A model generated the notes under the pieces. That model worked only from the letters and a program-made list of their open reading frames with translations. It ran no database searches and was not told the origin of the DNA. Source: JAFGED01 sp964551295 (GTDB lineage: Bacteria > Chloroflexota > Anaerolineae > B4-G1). From it: a DNA stretch of 59,385 nt. A program made the position numbers and the translations under genes. Where the stretch lies: the NCBI GenBank assembly GCA_964551295.1, contig CAZKDJ010000004.1, positions 1 to 59,385 on the forward strand, written 5' to 3'. Within the stretch, counting starts at the first letter, position 1; every line of letters starts with the position of its first letter. Of this stretch, positions 36,270-45,222 are shown in pieces.

Positions 36270-37931
36270 TCAATGCCAGGTCGGGTTCATATCTTCTGCA
36301 GAGTTGGTCGTGACCTTATTTAGCTCCGTACCGTCAGATTCCACCACCCACAGATCGCTGTTGCCGTCGCGCTTCGAGTCAAAGATGATCTGGGTACCAT
36401 CGGGTGACCAGTTTGGATGCACGTCAAAGATCAGCGGCCCGGCGTTGGTCGTCAACTGCATCAACTGCGTGCCGTCCCCCTTCATCGACCAGATGCCGTC
36501 CGAGGAACCGAACACGATGCGCGAGCCACTCGGTGACCATTTCGGCCCATAGTTGCTGCCGGTGAACGTCAGCCGGGTCTGCCCCGTGCCATCGGCGTTC
36601 ATCACATAGATCTCGCGCTGGCCGTCGCGTGTGGATTCAAAGGCGATGCGGCTGCCGTCGGACGACCAGGAGGGCGACGTGTTGAGCTCCGGCGTATCCG
36701 TGAGCTGCTCCGCTTCCGAGCCATCGGCATTCATCACCCAGATCTGCAACACGCCACCCACGCGGTTGGAGGCGAAGGCGATTTTTGAGCCATCCGGCGA
36801 CCAGGCAGGACCGGTGTCCGAATCGGCATTGTTGGTCAGATTGACCTGCGCCGAACCGTCGGCGTTCATCACCAAGATATCTGGTTTTCCGGCCGAATAA
36901 CGGGTAAAGGCGATTTTGGTGCCGTCGGGCGACCAATCGGGCCAATCGTCGATCTCGGGGTTGTTCGTCAGACGCGTCGGCGAGGTGTCGTCCTCCTCCA
37001 TCACATATATCTCGGCGTTGCCGTCGCGGAAAGAGACGTAAGCGATATACCCGCCGCCGCCAAAAGGTGTCGCAGTCGGAAGCGGCATTTCCGTGGGCAC
37101 GTCGGTGGGCACGGGCGTGTCCGTCGCCGGAGTCAGCACCTCGATCAACACGATCAGGTTCGTCCCGAACACCGTCCCATCGTCGGCGCGCACCCGCCAC
37201 GTCCCTTTGTGGGTCCCGGGCGCACTCGGCGCGACCAGATCCACGGCGACGTCCACGTTGCTACCGGCAGCCACCGCCGGCAGCGGCACGCTCGCCGGCC
37301 CGCTCATCTGGGCGCCGCCCACGAATATGAGCTCAAAGCCCGTGTCCCAGTCGCACGTCCCCGAATTCTTGACCTTCCACGTCTTGACGAACTCCGCGTC
37401 GGGACTCATCTCCGTCCCGTCGGGAATCGTCACGTCCGCCACGTAGCTCGTGTCCAGCGTGCAGCCCGCCTCCGTCGTCACCGGTGGCAGCGTCTCTGAC
37501 GGACCGGGTACCACCGTTCCCGGTCCGTCCGTCGGCACGGCCCCACCGCTGGCCACCACCTGCAGCGTGATGGTGGCCTGCCCCGACGCGCCATTCACAT
37601 CATAGGCCACCACAGAGACGATCACCTGCCCCTCGGCCGCGGGCGTCCAAGGCTGAACCACCCGGAACGCCGTCAGCCCCTCGTCGGCCGGCGAATCGTG
37701 GCGCACCACCTGCCCATCGATAGAGAGGTCCACGCGATCTACCCCAGCCCCAGCGGTGACCGTGGAATCGATCGGCACCTCCTGCCCCACCACGACGGTG
37801 CTGCCATTGGCAGGACTGTCGATGACCACGGTGACCGCTCCCTGGCACGTCACCGGCCCACAGGCCAGCACCGCCCCAATCAAGAACACAACAGCTAAAC
37901 TAACTCCAAACAGATTCCTTCTCCTTGACAT
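36270..37931 (-). CDS. Lipoprotein with Ig-like, NBR1-type and TolB-like beta-propeller domains
   Basis: A 553-residue exported lipoprotein (lipobox VLACG near residue 23). Domain order: Ig-like domain (VVIDSPANGSTVVVGQEVPI), NBR1-FW type Ig domain (about 165-275; FVKTWKVKNSGTCDWD, THKGTWRV), a Thr/Pro linker, then a six-bladed TolB/PD40 propeller (about 300-550) with repeats such as WSPDGTKIAFTR, WSPDGSKIAFAS and WSSDGSRIAFES. The ATG at 37931 has AGGAGG 6 nt upstream, so I prefer it to an ATG 5 codons earlier. The NBR1-type module is an uncommon bacterial domain, well represented in Chloroflexota. A peptide- or glycan-binding role is likely. Confidence 0.85.
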   Translation of the reverse strand: MSRRRNLFGVSLAVVFLIGAVLACGPVTCQGAVTVVIDSPANGSTVVVGQEVPIDSTVTAGAGVDRVDLSIDGQVVRHDSPADEGLTAFRVVQPWTPAAEGQVIVSVVAYDVNGASGQATITLQVVASGGAVPTDGPGTVVPGPSETLPPVTTEAGCTLDTSYVADVTIPDGTEMSPDAEFVKTWKVKNSGTCDWDTGFELIFVGGAQMSGPASVPLPAVAAGSNVDVAVDLVAPSAPGTHKGTWRVRADDGTVFGTNLIVLIEVLTPATDTPVPTDVPTEMPLPTATPFGGGGYIAYVSFRDGNAEIYVMEEDDTSPTRLTNNPEIDDWPDWSPDGTKIAFTRYSAGKPDILVMNADGSAQVNLTNNADSDTGPAWSPDGSKIAFASNRVGGVLQIWVMNADGSEAEQLTDTPELNTSPSWSSDGSRIAFESTRDGQREIYVMNADGTGQTRLTFTGSNYGPKWSPSGSRIVFGSSDGIWSMKGDGTQLMQLTTNAGPLIFDVHPNWSPDGTQIIFDSKRDGNSDLWVVESDGTELNKVTTNSAEDMNPTWH

Positions 37932-38022
37932 GGCCAACCTCCTCAAAAGATTTTCTCGTCATCTGTAACGCGTAACACAGCCGCCTTATTATACCATTTT
38001 CATACACCAGGCGCTAAATGAG

Positions 38023-38060
38023 GCCAGACCCGTCACCCCGCAATGGGAGACGGGCCTGGC
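38023..38060 (-). terminator. Hairpin downstream of the Cys-module lipoprotein gene
   Basis: GCCAGACCCGTC / GACGGGCCTGGC, with only one mismatch. No T tract, so termination is uncertain. Confidence 0.45.
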
Positions 38061-38099
38061 GATAATCCGTCACCGGCCACCAAGGTGATCAGTTTTTCA

Positions 38100-39767
38100 C
38101 TATGGGAACGACAGACACACCGCGTAACCGTACATGGTCCGGCTGGCGCCTCCCGTGTTCTTGGCATAGGTCCGCCATTGCCTCGTCCCGGTCGTGTAAG
38201 GAGAGGTATTGTACATCACCAGGTCATCCTGGGACGCAAACCCTCCCCCGGTGACGTGCTCACCAACCCCGCAGGTGGGAGAGGCATTGCCGGTCATTCC
38301 GGCCGCGACGGACGTCGACTCCATGATTTGATCAGTCGAGACGCTGGCACCGGAAAGGCAGATAGCGTAAGCATTGACCTGCTTGCCCGATCCACTCGAG
38401 TTCCTGGCATACACCTGCCAGCCATTGCCCGACTTGGAGCTGTTGTAGACCCACAGACTGCCATTCGACTTGCCAGCCCACCCACCGCCGGTGACGACGC
38501 TGCCCGCCGGGCACGTGGCCACGGGATGGCCGATACCTCCCGCCGCCGCCGTGGCACTCTGGAGCACCTGCGTGGTGGAAGCCCCGGACACATTATGCAG
38601 ACAGGTGGCGTATACGTTGAGCAGCTTGCTGGAACCCGCATTATTCTTGGCATACGCCCGCCAGCCATTGCCATTCATCGAGTGAGTGTAGACCAGCACG
38701 CCGGGGTCTGTCGCATACCCACCGCTGACAGCGACGCTGCCACCGGGGCAACTGGCGGTGGTATTGTCAATGGCGCCTGCGGCTATCGAGATCTGCTCGT
38801 ACACAAGCTCGGTATAAGCAGGCAGTGTTACCGTTAGTAAGAGGTGCATTGTGGGGAATGGGGTAGGAACATCTGTCGGCACGTCGGTGGGCACGTCCGT
38901 TGGCACATCCGTAGGCAGCGGCGTATCAGTCGCCGGAGCCGGCACCTCGATCGACACCGTCAGGTTCGTCCCGAACACCGTCCCGTCGTCTGCCCGAATC
39001 CGCCACGTGCCCTTGTGCGTCCCGTACGCGCTCGGCGCCTCTAGATTCACAGAGATATCCGTCTCCGTCCCCGCCGCCACCGCCGGCAAGGTCACACTCG
39101 CCGGCCCGCTCATCTGGTCACCACCCGCGAATATGAGCTGGTAACCCGCATCCCAGTCACACGTGCCCGAGTTCCTCACCTTCCACGTCTTGACGAACCC
39201 CGCTCCGGGACTCATCACCGTCCCGTCAGGGATCGTCACGTCATCCGCGTACTGCGAGTCCAACGAACACCCGGCCTCCGTCGTCACCGGAGGAGGCGGC
39301 GTCTCCGTCGGTCCTTCAGGCGCCGCCGTTACTCCCGGCTCCGTCGTCGCTCCTGGCTCTGTCGGCACCACCCCGCCGCTCGAAACCACCTGCAGCGTGA
39401 TCGCCGCCTCCTGCGACGCATTCCCATTCACGTCAAAGGCCACGACAGAGACTGTCGCTTGGCCCTCCGCCGCCGGCGTCCACGGCTGGGATACCCGGAA
39501 CGTCGCCGGGTCGCCACTGGGCGGTGAATCGCGACGCACCACTGCGCCGTTCACGGCCAGTTCCACCCGGCCCACGCCAGCATCGGCGGTCGCGGTGGAA
39601 TCGACCAGCACCTCCTGGCCCACCACCACGGAGATCCCACTGGCCGGGCTGTTGATAACGACAGTGACTGCCTCCCCCCCCGTCACCGGCCCACAGGCCA
39701 GAACAGCCGCAAACAGAAACAGGGCGGCCAAACCGACCCGCAATAGATTTCCACGCTTCGTTGACAT
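38100..39767 (-). CDS. Lipoprotein with Ig-like, NBR1-type domain and three Cys-pair modules
   Basis: A 555-residue paralog of the gene at 36270-37931. It has a similar lipobox (VLACG), Ig-like domain and NBR1-FW domain (FVKTWKVRNSGTCDWD), then a linker of TDVPTDVPT repeats. Instead of a propeller it ends with three modules of about 65-70 residues (each with a C-P-G-S-V-V-GGG type motif, a Tyr-Asn-S pattern, a NGWQVYAKN strand and a final AYAICLS cysteine). The modules look like a beta-fold with one disulfide per unit; I know no name for them. The ATG at 39767 lies 6 nt after GGAGGT. A decayed third paralog lies at 35523-36000. Confidence 0.83.
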   Translation of the reverse strand: MSTKRGNLLRVGLAALFLFAAVLACGPVTGGEAVTVVINSPASGISVVVGQEVLVDSTATADAGVGRVELAVNGAVVRRDSPPSGDPATFRVSQPWTPAAEGQATVSVVAFDVNGNASQEAAITLQVVSSGGVVPTEPGATTEPGVTAAPEGPTETPPPPVTTEAGCSLDSQYADDVTIPDGTVMSPGAGFVKTWKVRNSGTCDWDAGYQLIFAGGDQMSGPASVTLPAVAAGTETDISVNLEAPSAYGTHKGTWRIRADDGTVFGTNLTVSIEVPAPATDTPLPTDVPTDVPTDVPTDVPTPFPTMHLLLTVTLPAYTELVYEQISIAAGAIDNTTASCPGGSVAVSGGYATDPGVLVYTHSMNGNGWRAYAKNNAGSSKLLNVYATCLHNVSGASTTQVLQSATAAAGGIGHPVATCPAGSVVTGGGWAGKSNGSLWVYNSSKSGNGWQVYARNSSGSGKQVNAYAICLSGASVSTDQIMESTSVAAGMTGNASPTCGVGEHVTGGGFASQDDLVMYNTSPYTTGTRQWRTYAKNTGGASRTMYGYAVCLSFP

Positions 39768-39967
39768 AGCGCACCTCCTCAAAAGATTTGCTCACAATCT
39801 GTAACGAACAACGGGGCCACTTTGTTACGCAATCTCCCGACCCATTATGCTCTAAAAACGGCTTTATTTACGTCTTATCACGGGAGGATACTCCAAGAAA
39901 CAAACGGGGCGGCCCGGCCGCCCCGTCATTTCTACCCCACTTACCCACTCCAATGAGAACCAGGAAC

Positions 39968-40513
39968 CTACAGATCGTCAACGACCTTCTCATCCGGTTC
40001 TTGCACACCGACGATGAGCGTGCTCCACTCGTACGCCTTCCATATCCCCTCGTCATTTCGTTTGACCGTCACCGGTCTGGGGCTCGAAGCCCCGGAGGAT
40101 TTGACAAAGACCTTGTACGTCCCTCTCTCAGGGTCGCCGCTGTGCGGATTATCCGAGAACTCAAAGACGTAGGAGGACTCTGGCAATTGATAGCCATTAT
40201 CCGGCATAGCGCCCTTGACATACGATTTGGCAACATACGGCTTGCCCTTGATCTGCGAGTGCAACAGCCAGATATCCGACGCACGCAATTGCCGCCCCTC
40301 ATATCCCTTGGGACCCTCGGACAGCTTTTCTCGGTCGACGGCGATGGCCAAGCACTGCCGCCCCACATCCTCGTCCTCGACGTACACCAGCAAAGCGACG
40401 ACCATCATCGCCGCCCCACCCTGGGGCACCTGGGCAACCTGATCGCGTAGCGCGATGAACGCCTCGACAGACCGCGGCAATTCGTCGATTTCAACCGGCG
40501 CTAACACCGCCAT
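39968..40513 (-). CDS. Small protein resembling the DUF6935 family
   Basis: A 181-residue soluble protein. Conserved blocks: FIALRDQVAQVPQGGAAMMV, RQLRASDIWLL, then SYVKGAMPDNGYQLPESSYV and SSGASSPRPVTVKRNDEGIW ending in STLIVGV. This layout resembles DUF6935, a family of unknown function in Clostridia and Chloroflexota. The ATG at 40513 has a GGAG 8 nt upstream; an ATG 12 codons earlier lacks one. The gene stands alone between repeats. Not membrane-bound by sequence. Confidence 0.6.
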   Translation of the reverse strand: MAVLAPVEIDELPRSVEAFIALRDQVAQVPQGGAAMMVVALLVYVEDEDVGRQCLAIAVDREKLSEGPKGYEGRQLRASDIWLLHSQIKGKPYVAKSYVKGAMPDNGYQLPESSYVFEFSDNPHSGDPERGTYKVFVKSSGASSPRPVTVKRNDEGIWKAYEWSTLIVGVQEPDEKVVDDL

Positions 40514-41103
40514 AGCTCCGCCCTCCCTGAAAAGGATTCTGACCCACAACCAAGTATATACCGATGACGCCTACAGGACAAATCAGCGAATCGTCTTGTT
40601 TAAAACTGGCGTTTGGTAAAAACTGGATTTCTCTGCCGACCGAGGTGTCGTTCTTGACTATCGGATCAGGGATAGTCAGGGAGGACCATTCACGCCCATC
40701 ACATTCCCGAAAACCCCGAAATCGGAGACGATCCCAAGCTTTCGGGAAGGCAGTTCATCCGTGCAAACAAACCCGGTTCGTATCTTCTCAAAAAGTAGGG
40801 GCAAGAGTAAGTCGGATTGCCAATCCGACCTACATTTTCATCATTCAGGGTGTCCCAGCGAGACATGGCAACTGCCTCGAAAATAGATGCCAGTGGTAGG
40901 GCGGATTGCCAATCCGCCTTACGTTTTCATCACTGAGGGTACCCCAACGGGGCATGGTTACTGCTCCGAGAATAAGCGGCGCGCCCCCCACCACGGGGGG
41001 GGGGAGGGACTGGATGCCCCCCTCCCCTCCCCGGTGGAAAGGAGCGCGCGGGGACGCGTGAAGGGGAGAGGGACGGGTTTCTAACCGAACAATTACAGGC
41101 CGG
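40514..41103. repeat. Repeat-rich intergenic region (590 bp)
   Basis: No plausible gene. It holds a 58-bp inverted copy of the 80-bp element (40780-40837), two copies of an 89-bp unit in tandem (CGGATTGCCAATCCG at 40813 and 40902, each followed by TTTTCATCA and a GGCAACTG/GGTTACTG block) and a CCCCCACCACGGGGGGGGGA palindrome (40986-41007) that recurs at 55595-55617. Confidence 0.7.
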
Positions 41104-42012
41104 CTACTGGACAACAACCTGGACAGGCCCCATAAGCCTGCACCATTCCGTTTCGCTAAAACCGATGGTCAGCCACAGATGATACGTACCAGGCTCTTTG
41201 ATAAGGATGTGATCCCTGTGGTTGAACTGTGTACTCCCGACAAAGGAATACGAATAGCTCTGCTGATACTGTCCAGTCTCTTCTACCTGCACCCCAAGCG
41301 AATAGTACTCAACATTGCCACCGGTCTTGTTGCCGATCCACATGTTAAACCAGATCGGCGCACCTGCCGAGTAGGGGCCTGGCGCCCCCTCGACCTGGAA
41401 ATCATCCGCAACCACACCGCGGCACTCTGCTTTAGCAGGAGCAGGAGCCGGCGTCTTGGTTGGAGGAGCCGGCGCGGCGGTCGGCGGTATAGGAGAGGCA
41501 GGTGGCTCTACCTCGGCCACACCATCGGTATCGGAAGCAGTGACGATCCAGTCGGCCACCCAAGCCGGCGAGCCGTCCAGGTCGATCTGCCACCAATCGG
41601 CATACTTGCCGGTCACGGCGGCCTTTTCGCCCGGTTCGAGGCGCCCGATGGCCTCAAAGTTCGTGCCGGGGCCGCTGCGGACGTTCACGCCCCCTTCACC
41701 GACTTCGATCATCGCCAAGGGCGCCGTCGCCGTAGGAGGAACGTCGGTGGCGGGCGGAACTGTAGCCTCCGGCAAGAGTGTAGCAGTCGGCAATGGCGTA
41801 GGCGTAGGCACAGAGACGGTCGGCAAAATCGAAACCGGGGGCGACGTGGGCACGGACTGGGTCGCTTCAGCCTCTGACTGCCCGCCTCGGGTCAGCAGCA
41901 AACCGCCCACGACGATACCGACGCCGAAAAGCACCAGGATGACCACCCCGCCAACCACCCACATACTGAACCACTTCCCACCAGGCGGGGAACCCGAATC
42001 TCCTCTCATCAT
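41104..42012 (-). CDS. SH3b-domain membrane protein (paralog 1)
   Basis: A 302-residue protein. Short basic N-terminus, one helix (about residues 16-40), a Thr/Pro linker, an SH3b domain (about 100-165; GGVNVRSGPGTNFEAIGRLE, KYADWWQIDLDGSPAWVADW), a second linker and a C-terminal beta domain (about 200-300; WFNMWIGNKTGG, TYHLWLTIGFSE). Bacterial SH3b domains often bind peptidoglycan or cell wall. The ATG at 42012 has GGAGGGAGGAAG upstream. It is followed by a paralog at 42352-43302, so the pair is a tandem duplication on the same strand. Confidence 0.8.
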   Translation of the reverse strand: MMRGDSGSPPGGKWFSMWVVGGVVILVLFGVGIVVGGLLLTRGGQSEAEATQSVPTSPPVSILPTVSVPTPTPLPTATLLPEATVPPATDVPPTATAPLAMIEVGEGGVNVRSGPGTNFEAIGRLEPGEKAAVTGKYADWWQIDLDGSPAWVADWIVTASDTDGVAEVEPPASPIPPTAAPAPPTKTPAPAPAKAECRGVVADDFQVEGAPGPYSAGAPIWFNMWIGNKTGGNVEYYSLGVQVEETGQYQQSYSYSFVGSTQFNHRDHILIKEPGTYHLWLTIGFSETEWCRLMGPVQVVVQ

Positions 42013-42111
42013 AATCTTCCTCCCTCCAGAGTCTCTTCGTCCGAAAGTATACACTGCCCGCGTGAAGAAGTCAACGCACGGTCGGTCTTGAGCCGGAAAT
42101 CACCAGGAATG

Positions 42112-42143
42112 AAAACCGGGGCAGTTCCCGCTCACCGCCCCGG
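42112..42143 (-). terminator. Intrinsic terminator of SH3b paralog 2
   Basis: On the minus strand, CCGGGGC / GCCCCGG with a 14-nt loop, then TTTTC. It separates the two SH3b genes. Confidence 0.7.
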
Positions 42144-42351
42144 CGTCCCGTGCCCCATCACGAGCCGCCCAAGGGCCTGTAAAAGAACACCCTCCCGCAG
42201 CAGCGCGACGAAAAAACAGTTTGAACCCGCCAGACGGCAATTAGGACAAGCCTTTACAGGCCTGAAACGGCAAGAACCGGTACACAGCCCGCGATCCGGA
42301 TCGGAGCGCAAAGGTTATCTCTTGACAAATCCCAACCTGCAAAACTGGCCA

Positions 42352-43302
42352 CTAGCCAATTCTGATTTCGACGGGGCCATCGATGTTGACGCAATAGCCA
42401 TCTTGAAAGCACACCCGTTGCCACAGATGATATGTGCCCTCAGGCAGAGTAAACTGGTTAATGTGATCGTCGTGCTGGCAGGTCTTGCCGGCATCCACCT
42501 TAAGTGGCTTACCCCCATCAGGCCCGCCGTAACTCATCTGAAAATCCCCCGTCTCCTCGACGAACGCCCCCCACTTGGCAAGGGTTATATCCCCTGCCGT
42601 CGTGTTGCTAACCTGCATATAGAACCAGATGTCCCCCGCGTTACCAAAGGGGCCGGGAGCCTTCACCTCCAACCCCTCAGTACCTACGTCGAACCGGTCA
42701 GACACGATTCCACGCGTATCGGGCACGGCGGTCGCAGGGACGGCGGTGGGCGCCGCCGTCGCTGGCACCGCGGTCGGCGGGGCCGACACTGGGGGAATCG
42801 GCGACGCGGGCGGCGCAACCTCCGGCACACCGCCGGTGTTCGAGTCGGCGACGACCCAGTTAGCCACCCAGGCCGGTGTACCGCCATAATCGATCTGCCA
42901 CCAATCGGCATACTTACCGGTCACCCTGGCAGATGCCCCTCCCTCGAGGCGTCCTACCTGCGAGAAAGTCGCCCCCGGTCCAGAGCGCAAGTTCACCCCA
43001 CCCTCCTGGGCCACGATCATCGGCTCCGGGACCGGCGTGGGCTGCGGCGTATCCGTTGGAAGTGGCGCCGTGGCCGTTGGCAGCGGCGTAACGGTAGGAA
43101 CGATCACCTGACTCGTGGGCGGCTGTATGCCCGCCATGGCGGATGTCGCCGTAGGCGACGACTGCTGGTCTTTGGACCGTCCGGCTCTGTCCAGCCTAAA
43201 GCCGATCCAAATCATCCCGATGCCAATCAACGCCAGGACAATAATCCCACCGACTATCATTATCGTGCGCTGTTGTCCAGACTGATAACCCGAACTTTTC
43301 AT
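42352..43302 (-). CDS. SH3b-domain membrane protein (paralog 2)
   Basis: A 316-residue paralog of the gene at 41104-42012. It has a membrane helix (about residues 14-38), a Thr/Pro linker, an SH3b domain (GGVNLRSGPGATFSQVGRLE, then KYADWWQIDYGGTPAWVANW), a linker of AVPATA repeats and a C-terminal beta domain of about 110 residues (IWFYMQVSNTTAGD, YHLWQRVCFQDG). The domain end differs from the paralog only in surface residues and extra Cys. The ATG at 43302 follows GGGGAGGG. The C-terminal domain may be a ligand- or polymer-binding module; no name is known to me. Confidence 0.8.
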   Translation of the reverse strand: MKSSGYQSGQQRTIMIVGGIIVLALIGIGMIWIGFRLDRAGRSKDQQSSPTATSAMAGIQPPTSQVIVPTVTPLPTATAPLPTDTPQPTPVPEPMIVAQEGGVNLRSGPGATFSQVGRLEGGASARVTGKYADWWQIDYGGTPAWVANWVVADSNTGGVPEVAPPASPIPPVSAPPTAVPATAAPTAVPATAVPDTRGIVSDRFDVGTEGLEVKAPGPFGNAGDIWFYMQVSNTTAGDITLAKWGAFVEETGDFQMSYGGPDGGKPLKVDAGKTCQHDDHINQFTLPEGTYHLWQRVCFQDGYCVNIDGPVEIRIG

Positions 43303-43539
43303 GGGCCCTCCCCTTGATCCAGATCTACTTGGCTGCCTTGCCGGTCCCAAACACACATCAGCGGCGGGATCCTGTTGTAATAACTTGCTCGCCAAGAGGC
43401 TCCCACCGCTATGGGCCCCGCAACAGCCGTGAAGGGTACGTATCTATGGCACGCGCACAGTATAACCCAACCACCAGCAGAAGTCAAGAAATCTGACGCA
43501 GATATTTTTACAGGCGGTACAAAGACTGCAATTTTCTTT

Positions 43540-43568
43540 TTGACAGCAAGCGATACTTCTGATATGAT
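43540..43568 (+). promoter_or_regulatory. Strong promoter of uppP
   Basis: TTGACA, 17 nt, TATGAT, a near-consensus sigma-70 promoter. The ATG at 43592 has AAAGGAGAT ahead. Confidence 0.8.
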
Positions 43569-43591
43569 GTTCCTATGCAAAAAGGAGATCA

Positions 43592-44407
43592 ATGAATCTT
43601 TTCCAAGCGCTCATCCTCGGCATCATCCAAGGCGCGACCGAGTTTCTACCCGTCAGCAGTTCGGGCCATCTGGTGCTCGTACCCTGGCTGCTGGGGTGGG
43701 AAGAGCCCGGCCTGACCTTTGACGCCGTCGTCCACTGGGGGACGGCCCTGGCCGTCGTGGTCTACTTTTGGCGCGAGTGGCTGGCCCTGATCCAGGCCGT
43801 GTTTCAGGCCATCTGCCAGCGGTCCATCGCCGATCCCAAGGCGCGCCTGGCCCTGCTGATTGTCGTCGGCACGGTGCCCGCCGCCGTGATCGGCTACGCA
43901 CTGGAGGATTTTTTCGAGCAGATGTTCTCACGGCCTCCAGCCGCGGCCGCTTTCCTTCTGGTCACAGCCGCGTTTCTTTCCACCGCAGAATGGTTGGGCC
44001 GCCGCGAACACGATCTCGAGCAAATGACCTGGCTGGATGCACTATTGGTGGGGCTGGGGCAGGCCTTGGCGATCTTTCCCGGCATCTCTCGCTCCGGTGC
44101 GACCATCGCCACCGGGCTGGCCCGCGGGCTAAAGCGAGAGACAGCCGCCCGCTTTAGCTTTCTCTTGGCCACCCCCGTCATCCTCGGTGCGGGCGCGTTC
44201 AAGCTCCTCGACCTGGCGCAAGCGGGCAACCTGGCCGGGCAGATGCCCGCGCTCATCGTTGGCTTTGCAGGAGCAGGGGTCGTCGGATTTGGCTGTATCT
44301 ATTTCCTGCTGCGCTACCTGCAGCAGCGTCGTCTGTACCCCTTCGCCGTCTACTGCGCCGTTGCCGGTGTCATCTGCTTGATCGTCGCCGTGACCGGACT
44401 GAGGTAA
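43592..44407 (+). CDS. uppP: Undecaprenyl-diphosphatase
   Basis: Hydrolyses undecaprenyl diphosphate to recycle the lipid carrier for peptidoglycan and surface polymers; also gives bacitracin resistance (BacA). 271 residues with about 8 helices. Family motifs are GIIQGATEFLPVSSSGHLVL near the N-terminus and FPGISRSGATIATGL at about residue 160; the conserved Glu, Ser and Arg of the active site are all present. The gene has its own near-consensus promoter and a strong ribosome site. The next gene follows after 6 bp, so both are probably on one transcript. Confidence 0.97.
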   Translation: MNLFQALILGIIQGATEFLPVSSSGHLVLVPWLLGWEEPGLTFDAVVHWGTALAVVVYFWREWLALIQAVFQAICQRSIADPKARLALLIVVGTVPAAVIGYALEDFFEQMFSRPPAAAAFLLVTAAFLSTAEWLGRREHDLEQMTWLDALLVGLGQALAIFPGISRSGATIATGLARGLKRETAARFSFLLATPVILGAGAFKLLDLAQAGNLAGQMPALIVGFAGAGVVGFGCIYFLLRYLQQRRLYPFAVYCAVAGVICLIVAVTGLR

Positions 44408-44413
44408 AGCAAA

Positions 44414-45199
44414 ATGCGGCGATTTTTTCTTCTGCTTCTTGCATCCTGCCTCCTGGTCTCTTGCGCTCCTCAGCCGCTGGCCGTCACCCGGCAGCCCGCC
44501 ACCGTGCGCCTGGCCGCCGCCGACTCGTGCCAACCGCTGGCCCAGGCCCTGGCCGCCGCCTACGAGGAATCCCACGCCTGGATCACAATCCCCGTAGAGG
44601 TCTATAACAGCGCACTGGCCAAGAAAACTCTGCAAGAGGGGCAGGCAGACGCAGCGCTACTTTCGTGGCTTGAAGAGAAGGATGAGCTGTGGTTACGCCC
44701 CTTTGCCAAGGACGGCATCGCCGTGATCGCTCACCCCGCCACGCCGCTCACGGAGGTCAGCCTGAGCTTTTTGCAGGAGATCTACCGCGGGCGGGTGCAG
44801 GAATGGGATGGGATGGTGCTCGCTGTGGTCAGTCGCGAGGATGGCTCCGGCACCCGCGCCGTGTTCGAAGGCGCCATCCTGCAAGGCCGCGACATCACCC
44901 TCACCGCCGTGGTGATGGTCTCCAACGAGGCAGCCATCGAATACGTCGCGCGCACGCCGGGGAGCATCGGCTACGTCTCCACGTTGCAGCTCGACGACCC
45001 CACGGCCAGCGGCGTGCAAGTGCTGCCGGTGGCAGGCGTCCTGCCCACACAAGCCAACATCGAGGACAGCATCTATCCGCTCACCCGCCCGCTGCACCTG
45101 GCAACCGTGGGAGAGCCAACGGGGGAAGCACGGGAGTTCGCCCAGTGGGTGCTGGGGCCAAAGGGACAGGCAGTAGTTAGTAAACTGGTAAACCGGTAG
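44414..45199 (+). CDS. PstS-like substrate-binding lipoprotein
   Basis: A 261-residue exported lipoprotein (lipobox LLVSC). The fold is the PBP-like_2 group of phosphate/tungstate binding proteins: SCQPLAQALAAAYEE, DGIAVIAHPATPL, LQEIYRGRVQEWDG, SREDGSGTRAVFE (the phosphate-binding SGTR loop) and GSIGYVSTLQL. No transporter permease or ATPase lies next to it, so it may be a sensor or scavenging lipoprotein rather than an ABC component. It starts 6 bp after uppP, possibly coupled to it. The ligand is likely phosphate but unproven. Confidence 0.83.
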   Translation: MRRFFLLLLASCLLVSCAPQPLAVTRQPATVRLAAADSCQPLAQALAAAYEESHAWITIPVEVYNSALAKKTLQEGQADAALLSWLEEKDELWLRPFAKDGIAVIAHPATPLTEVSLSFLQEIYRGRVQEWDGMVLAVVSREDGSGTRAVFEGAILQGRDITLTAVVMVSNEAAIEYVARTPGSIGYVSTLQLDDPTASGVQVLPVAGVLPTQANIEDSIYPLTRPLHLATVGEPTGEAREFAQWVLGPKGQAVVSKLVNR

Positions 45200-45222
45200 C
45201 CAGTAGACTGGTAAGTGTGACA

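Noticed and set aside
36055..36273. A 72-codon open frame between two lipoprotein genes
   Set aside because: It overlaps a terminator and a decayed leader. No ribosome site.
40780..41010. Possible CRISPR array
   Set aside because: Only two repeat units, with spacing by tandem duplication and no unique spacers.
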